Shown: one piece after another, positions 60,275 to 64,000 of the stretch
How the letters are laid out: every line of letters starts with the position of its first letter
How positions within the stretch are numbered: the first letter of the stretch is position 1
Assembly (NCBI GenBank): GCA_035317605.1
Contig: DATHGT010000213.1
Span: forward strand, 1 to 64,000
DNA: 64,000 bases
From: DATHGT01 sp035317605
GTDB taxonomy: Bacteria; Methylomirabilota; Methylomirabilia; Rokubacteriales; CSP1-6
Direction of reading: 5' to 3'
Made by a program: the position numbers and the translations under genes
The notes under the pieces: generated by a model
Told to the model about the DNA's origin: nothing
What the model saw: the letters and a program-made list of their open reading frames with translations, nothing else
Database searches by the model: none

Positions 60275-61246
60275 ATGGACGTCGAGATCCTCGTCAACAT
60301 CCTGCCCCAGGTCCTGCTCGATGGACTGATCCTCGGCTTCATGTACGCGCTGATCGCGCTCGGCTACACGATGGTCTACGGCGTGCTCGAGTTCATCAAC
60401 TTCGCGCACTCCGAGATCTTCATCGTGGGCGCCTTCGTGGGCGTGGAGATCCTGCTCGGGCTCAAGTCCGCGGGCTGGCTCGAGCACCTGCCGTGGCCGC
60501 TGGTGCTCCTCCTCGTGCTGCTCGCCGGCATGGTGGTCAGCGGCGCGCTGGCGGTGACGGTGGAGCGCGTGGCCTATCGCCCGCTGCGCGGGGCGCCGCG
60601 GTTGATCCCGCTGATCTCCGCCATCGGGATCTCCTTCTTCCTCCAGGACCTCATCCGGCTCGTGGAGAGCATCTGGCGCAACGCCTTCAACCTCGTGTAT
60701 CCCACCATCGACGTGTTGAACGAGCGCTTCGAGCTGACGCCGACCATCGACGTCTCGGTCAAGTCGCTGGTGGTGATCGTCGCCGCCCTCGCCATGCTCG
60801 GCGTGCTCCACGCGCTGGTGAACCGGACCAAGATCGGCACGGCCATCCGCGCCGTCGCCGAGGACCAGACCGCGGCCAGCCTCATGGGCATCAACGTCAA
60901 CCGGATCATCTCGCTGACCTTCCTCATCGGCGGCGCCATGGGCGGGGCCGCCGGCGTGCTGTTCGGCGTGCAGTACGGGCTCATCAATCCGTACACGGGG
61001 TTCATCCCCGGACTGAAGGCGTTCACGGCGGCGGTGCTGGGCGGCATCGGCAATATCCCGGGCGCCATGATCGGCGGCCTGGTGCTCGGACTGCTGGAGG
61101 CGTTCGCCGCGTCGTATCTGTCGCTGCTCACGGGCGGCCGGTTCGGCGCCGAGTACAAGGACATCTTCGCGTTCTCGGTGCTGATCCTGATCCTCATCTT
61201 CCGTCCCAAGGGCCTCCTCGGCGAGGTCGTGCGCGAGCGCGCGTGA
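60275..61246 (+). CDS. livH: Liv ABC transporter permease LivH, cassette 2
   Basis: A 323-residue permease with about eight helices. VYGVLEFINFAHSEIFIVGAF is the LivH hallmark and EDQTAASLMGINVNRI the coupling loop. ATG 60275 follows the intercistronic hairpin directly, with no good ribosome site of its own, suggesting lower translation than the binding protein. Confidence 0.94.
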   Translation: MDVEILVNILPQVLLDGLILGFMYALIALGYTMVYGVLEFINFAHSEIFIVGAFVGVEILLGLKSAGWLEHLPWPLVLLLVLLAGMVVSGALAVTVERVAYRPLRGAPRLIPLISAIGISFFLQDLIRLVESIWRNAFNLVYPTIDVLNERFELTPTIDVSVKSLVVIVAALAMLGVLHALVNRTKIGTAIRAVAEDQTAASLMGINVNRIISLTFLIGGAMGGAAGVLFGVQYGLINPYTGFIPGLKAFTAAVLGGIGNIPGAMIGGLVLGLLEAFAASYLSLLTGGRFGAEYKDIFAFSVLILILIFRPKGLLGEVVRERA

Positions 61247-62469
61247 TCCAGCTCGTCGGCGCCGTCGCCTTTCTGATCGCCTCGGGGATCGCGGTGGCGA
61301 CCTTCCCGCGCTCGGTGCTGGTCTTCCTCGCCTTCCAGGCGGCACTGTTCGCCGTGTACCTGGCGCGCATGCCCGCCTGGCTCCGCGCCGCCCTCCTCGG
61401 GCTGGCCCTGCTCGTGATGATGCCGCTCATCGGGCTCTATAACGGCTATTACCTCGAGGTCGCCACCCAGGTCGGCATCTTCGTGGCCCTCGCCCTCGGT
61501 CTCAACATCGTGGTCGGGCTCGCGGGCCTGCTCGACCTCGGCTACGTCGCCTTCTTCGCGGTGGGCGCCTACTCGTGGGCGATCTTCGGGTCGCCCCAGG
61601 CCAACGCGATCTTCGGCGGGGGGTTTCCGCTGGCCCCGATCTGGTTCTACCTGTTCCTGGGCGTCGGGCTGGCCGTGGCCGGCGCCACCGGGGTGGTGCT
61701 GGGACTGCCGGTGCTGAGGTTGCGCGGCGACTACCTGGCGATCGTCACCCTGGGCTTCGGCGAAGTTATCCGCGTGCTCGCGAACAACCTCGACAAGCCC
61801 ATCAACCTGACCAATGGTCCGCGCGGGATCACGCCGATCACCCGGCCCCCGGCGCCGTTCGGCATGCCCTACCCCGAGTACTTCTATTTCCTGGTGCTGG
61901 CGATCGTGGTCCTCGTCGTGCTCGTCAACCGCCGGCTCGAGAACTCTCACATCGGGCGTGCGTGGGAGGCGATCCGCGAGGACGAGCTGGCCGCTCAGGC
62001 GATGGGCGTGCCGCTGGTGCGCTCGAAGCTCCTCGCGTGCGCGTGCGGGGCGTCGTTCGCCGGCATCATGGGCGTGGTGTTCTCCGCCAAGCAGGTGTTC
62101 ATCAACCCGGAGTCGTTCACGTTCCTCGAGTCCATCGGGGTGCTCGCGATGGTGATCCTCGGCGGCATGGGATCCATTCCCGGCGCGGTGCTGGGGGCCA
62201 CGGTGGTGACCGTGCTCAATCTGCAGGTGCTCAAGGGATTCTCGCTGTGGCTGAACGAGCTGAAGAACGCCGGGGTCGTCGTGCTGGGCTTCAACCTCGC
62301 CGATCTGCCCACCCAGCTCGAGCCCGCGAAGTACGAGCGCATGATCTTCGGGATCATCCTCGTCCTGATGATGATCTTCCGGCCCCAGGGCATCCTGCCC
62401 GTGCGGCGGCGGCAGCGCGAGCTGGCCGCCCGCGCCCCGGCCACCGGCCCGGCGACCCCGGCGCCCTGA
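61243..62469 (+). CDS. livM: Liv ABC transporter permease LivM, cassette 2
   Basis: A 408-residue permease, longer than the 347-residue LivM of cassette 1 because of extra N-terminal helices (LVGAVAFLIASGIAVATFP). IVVGLAGLLDLGYVAFFAVGAYSWAI is the hallmark and REDELAAQAMGVPLVRSK the coupling loop. GTG 61243 overlaps the livH stop. Confidence 0.94.
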   Translation: MIQLVGAVAFLIASGIAVATFPRSVLVFLAFQAALFAVYLARMPAWLRAALLGLALLVMMPLIGLYNGYYLEVATQVGIFVALALGLNIVVGLAGLLDLGYVAFFAVGAYSWAIFGSPQANAIFGGGFPLAPIWFYLFLGVGLAVAGATGVVLGLPVLRLRGDYLAIVTLGFGEVIRVLANNLDKPINLTNGPRGITPITRPPAPFGMPYPEYFYFLVLAIVVLVVLVNRRLENSHIGRAWEAIREDELAAQAMGVPLVRSKLLACACGASFAGIMGVVFSAKQVFINPESFTFLESIGVLAMVILGGMGSIPGAVLGATVVTVLNLQVLKGFSLWLNELKNAGVVVLGFNLADLPTQLEPAKYERMIFGIILVLMMIFRPQGILPVRRRQRELAARAPATGPATPAP

Positions 62470-63254
62470 TGGCTCTCTTCGAAGCCCGCGGGATCACCAA
62501 GCGCTTCGGCGGACTCACCGCGGTCAGCCAGGTCGACTTCACCCTCGACGCGGGCATCGCCTCGATCATCGGGCCCAACGGCGCGGGCAAGACCACGCTC
62601 TTCAACATCTTCACCGGGCTCTACGCGGCCGATGCCGGCGCCGTGGTCTTTCGCGGCGTGCCGCTCGCCGGGCTGCGGCCCGATCAGATCACCGCGCTGG
62701 GGATCTGCCGCACCTTCCAGAACATCCGGCTCTTCACCAACATGACCGCGATCGAGAACGTGCTGGTCGGAATGCACGCGCGCATCTCGCTGGGACTCTG
62801 GGACGTGCTCTCGCGTCGCCCGCGCTTTCGCGAGGTCGAGCGGACGCTGGGCCAGCGCGCCGAGGACTTGATCGAGCGCGTGGGGCTGACCCGCCAAGCC
62901 AACGAGCTCGCGCGCAATCTCCCCTACGGCGATCAGCGCCGGCTGGAGCTGGCCCGCGCGCTCGCCTCGGCGCCGAGCCTCCTGCTCCTCGACGAGCCGA
63001 CCGCGGGCATGACGCAGGGCGAGGCGGCGGCGCTCATGCGTCTCCTGAAGTCGCTGGTGGCCGATCTCGGGCTCGCGATCCTGCTCATCGAGCACAACAT
63101 GCGGGTCGTGATGGAGGTCTCCGATCGCGTCACCGTCCTCGACTACGGGGAGAAGATCGCCGAGGGCCGCCCGGCGGACATCCAGCGCGATGCCCGCGTC
63201 ATCGAAGCGTATCTCGGTCGGGGCCGGGCGATGGGTCGCGCGGTCGTCACGTGA
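62469..63254 (+). CDS. livG: Liv ABC transporter ATPase LivG, cassette 2
   Basis: A 261-residue ATPase. Walker A GPNGAGKTTL, the Q-loop region RTFQNIRLF, signature LPYGDQRRLELARAL, Walker B LLLLDEPTAGM and the H-loop region LIEHNMR are complete. LPYGDQR replaces the usual LSGGQQR, as is normal for LivG. ATG 62469 overlaps the livM stop by one base. Confidence 0.95.
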   Translation: MALFEARGITKRFGGLTAVSQVDFTLDAGIASIIGPNGAGKTTLFNIFTGLYAADAGAVVFRGVPLAGLRPDQITALGICRTFQNIRLFTNMTAIENVLVGMHARISLGLWDVLSRRPRFREVERTLGQRAEDLIERVGLTRQANELARNLPYGDQRRLELARALASAPSLLLLDEPTAGMTQGEAAALMRLLKSLVADLGLAILLIEHNMRVVMEVSDRVTVLDYGEKIAEGRPADIQRDARVIEAYLGRGRAMGRAVVT

Positions 63255-63258
63255 CACC

Positions 63259-63960
63259 GTGTTAGTCGTCGAGGATCTGCACGTGTATTACGGGGAGATC
63301 CATGCTCTCAAGGGCGTGTCGCTCAGCGTGGGAGCGGGCGAGATCGTGGCGGTGCTGGGGCCGAACGGCGCCGGCAAGACGACGACGGTGAAGACGATCT
63401 CGGGACTCCTGGCGCCACGGCGCGGGAGCGTCACGCTCGACGACGTCGCGATCACCGGACATCCCGCGCACGAGATCGTGTACAAGGGCATCGCCCACGT
63501 TCCCGAGGGACGGAAGATCTTCAACCGGCTGACCGTGGCCGAGAATCTCGGGATGGGCGCCTACAGTCGGAGCGACCGCGGGATCGCCGAGGACATGGAG
63601 CGCGTGTTCGCGCTCTTTCCGCGGCTGAAGGAGCGTCACGCACAGGTGGCGGGGACGCTATCGGGCGGCGAGCAGCAGATGCTCGCCATCGGCCGCGCGC
63701 TGATGGCCCGGCCGCGCCTGCTCTTGCTGGACGAGCCGAGCATGGGCCTCGCCCCCATCGTGGTGGAGCAGATCTTCGAGACCATCGTGGACATCAACCG
63801 GCGCGGCACCACCATCCTGCTCGTCGAGCAGAACGCCGCCATGGCCCTCGGCATCGCCGGCCGCGGCTACGTGCTCGAGACCGGTGCCGTCGCCCTGACG
63901 GGGACGGCCGCGGAGCTGGCCGGAAACGTCGACGTCCGCCGCGCCTATCTGGGAGAATGA
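63259..63960 (+). CDS. livF: Liv ABC transporter ATPase LivF, cassette 2
   Basis: A 233-residue ATPase. Walker A GPNGAGKTTT, VPEGRKIFNRLTVAENL, signature LSGGEQQMLAIGRALM, Walker B LLLDEPSMGL and the H-loop region LVEQNAA are all present. The GTG at 63259, four bases after livG, gives the family start VLVVEDLHVYYGEIHAL; the frame upstream reads through livG. Confidence 0.93.
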   Translation: MLVVEDLHVYYGEIHALKGVSLSVGAGEIVAVLGPNGAGKTTTVKTISGLLAPRRGSVTLDDVAITGHPAHEIVYKGIAHVPEGRKIFNRLTVAENLGMGAYSRSDRGIAEDMERVFALFPRLKERHAQVAGTLSGGEQQMLAIGRALMARPRLLLLDEPSMGLAPIVVEQIFETIVDINRRGTTILLVEQNAAMALGIAGRGYVLETGAVALTGTAAELAGNVDVRRAYLGE

Positions 63961-63964
63961 CGCC

Positions 63965-64000
63965 ATGATCGGAGACGGATTGAACTTCGAGGCGCACGCC
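63965..64000 (+). CDS. Start of a further gene, cut by the window edge
   Basis: ATG 63965, four bases after the livF stop, opens MIGDGLNFEAHA and runs off the window. It is likely co-transcribed with Liv cassette 2. Twelve codons are too few to name it. Confidence 0.45.
   Translation, partial: MIGDGLNFEAHA

Overview
The window is high-GC DNA from a Gram-negative-type bacterium: it has a PilQ outer-membrane secretin, lipoprotein and Tat-type signals, and dense operons full of 1- and 4-base stop/start overlaps. Two complete branched-chain amino acid (Liv) ABC cassettes, an F420-type luciferase-like oxidoreductase, a class I CoA-transferase pair, a DHDPS-family lyase and an HspR-type dnaK operon together recall Candidatus Rokubacteria/Methylomirabilota or a deltaproteobacterium-like lineage. 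That placement is inference from gene content; no rRNA gene is present to test it. No tRNA, rRNA, CRISPR array, insertion sequence or prophage was seen.

Layout. (1) 1-3907 (+): end of a cysteine synthase-like gene, CoA-transferase A and B, an LLM oxidoreductase and a DHDPS-family protein, likely one catabolic operon. (2) 3916-6666 (-): membrane-bound aminopropyltransferase with C-terminal TPRs. (3) 6813-11560 (+): Liv cassette 1 (Tat-type binding protein, LivG, LivF, LivH, LivM). (4) 11568-25377: a signalling island. On the minus strand lie a 7TM histidine kinase coupled to a beta-ketoacyl synthase with an altered active site; on the plus strand, a pseudo-histidine kinase and a hybrid kinase; then on the minus strand, an operon of a 43-residue membrane microprotein, a peptide-type binding protein and a kinase, preceded by a sigma-54 promoter and an NtrC-type regulator. 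(5) 25514-33863: a YifB/ComM ATPase, then a minus-strand heat-shock operon hsp20-dnaK-dnaJ-like-hspR-lon-lytic transglycosylase. The J-protein has SPD instead of HPD. (6) 33998-36076 (+): a small membrane protein, MazG and a macro-domain protein. (7) 36086-54020 (+): a nearly complete type IV pilus locus, pilB-T-C-S-R, two near-identical pilins, pilD, minor pilins, a lipoprotein and pilM-N-O-P-Q, with a sigma-54 promoter before the pilins. (8) 54133-58984 (+): aroB, a TPR protein, efp, accB, accC and thiE. (9) 59034-63960 (+): Liv cassette 2 behind a strong sigma-70 promoter, and the first codons of another gene at the right edge.

How the parts fit. PilS/PilR and sigma-54 very likely control the pilin pair. 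The NtrC-type regulator probably controls the microprotein-binding protein-kinase operon in the same way, giving a self-contained sensing circuit; this is the best candidate for an undescribed system here. GC-rich hairpins recur at gene junctions where unequal expression would be useful: after both Liv binding proteins, between the two pilins, after the second pilin and between hsp20 and dnaK. Several signalling proteins have lost key residues: the phospho-acceptor of the kinase at 15714, the C-terminal receiver of the kinase at 17639 and the PilS N-box.
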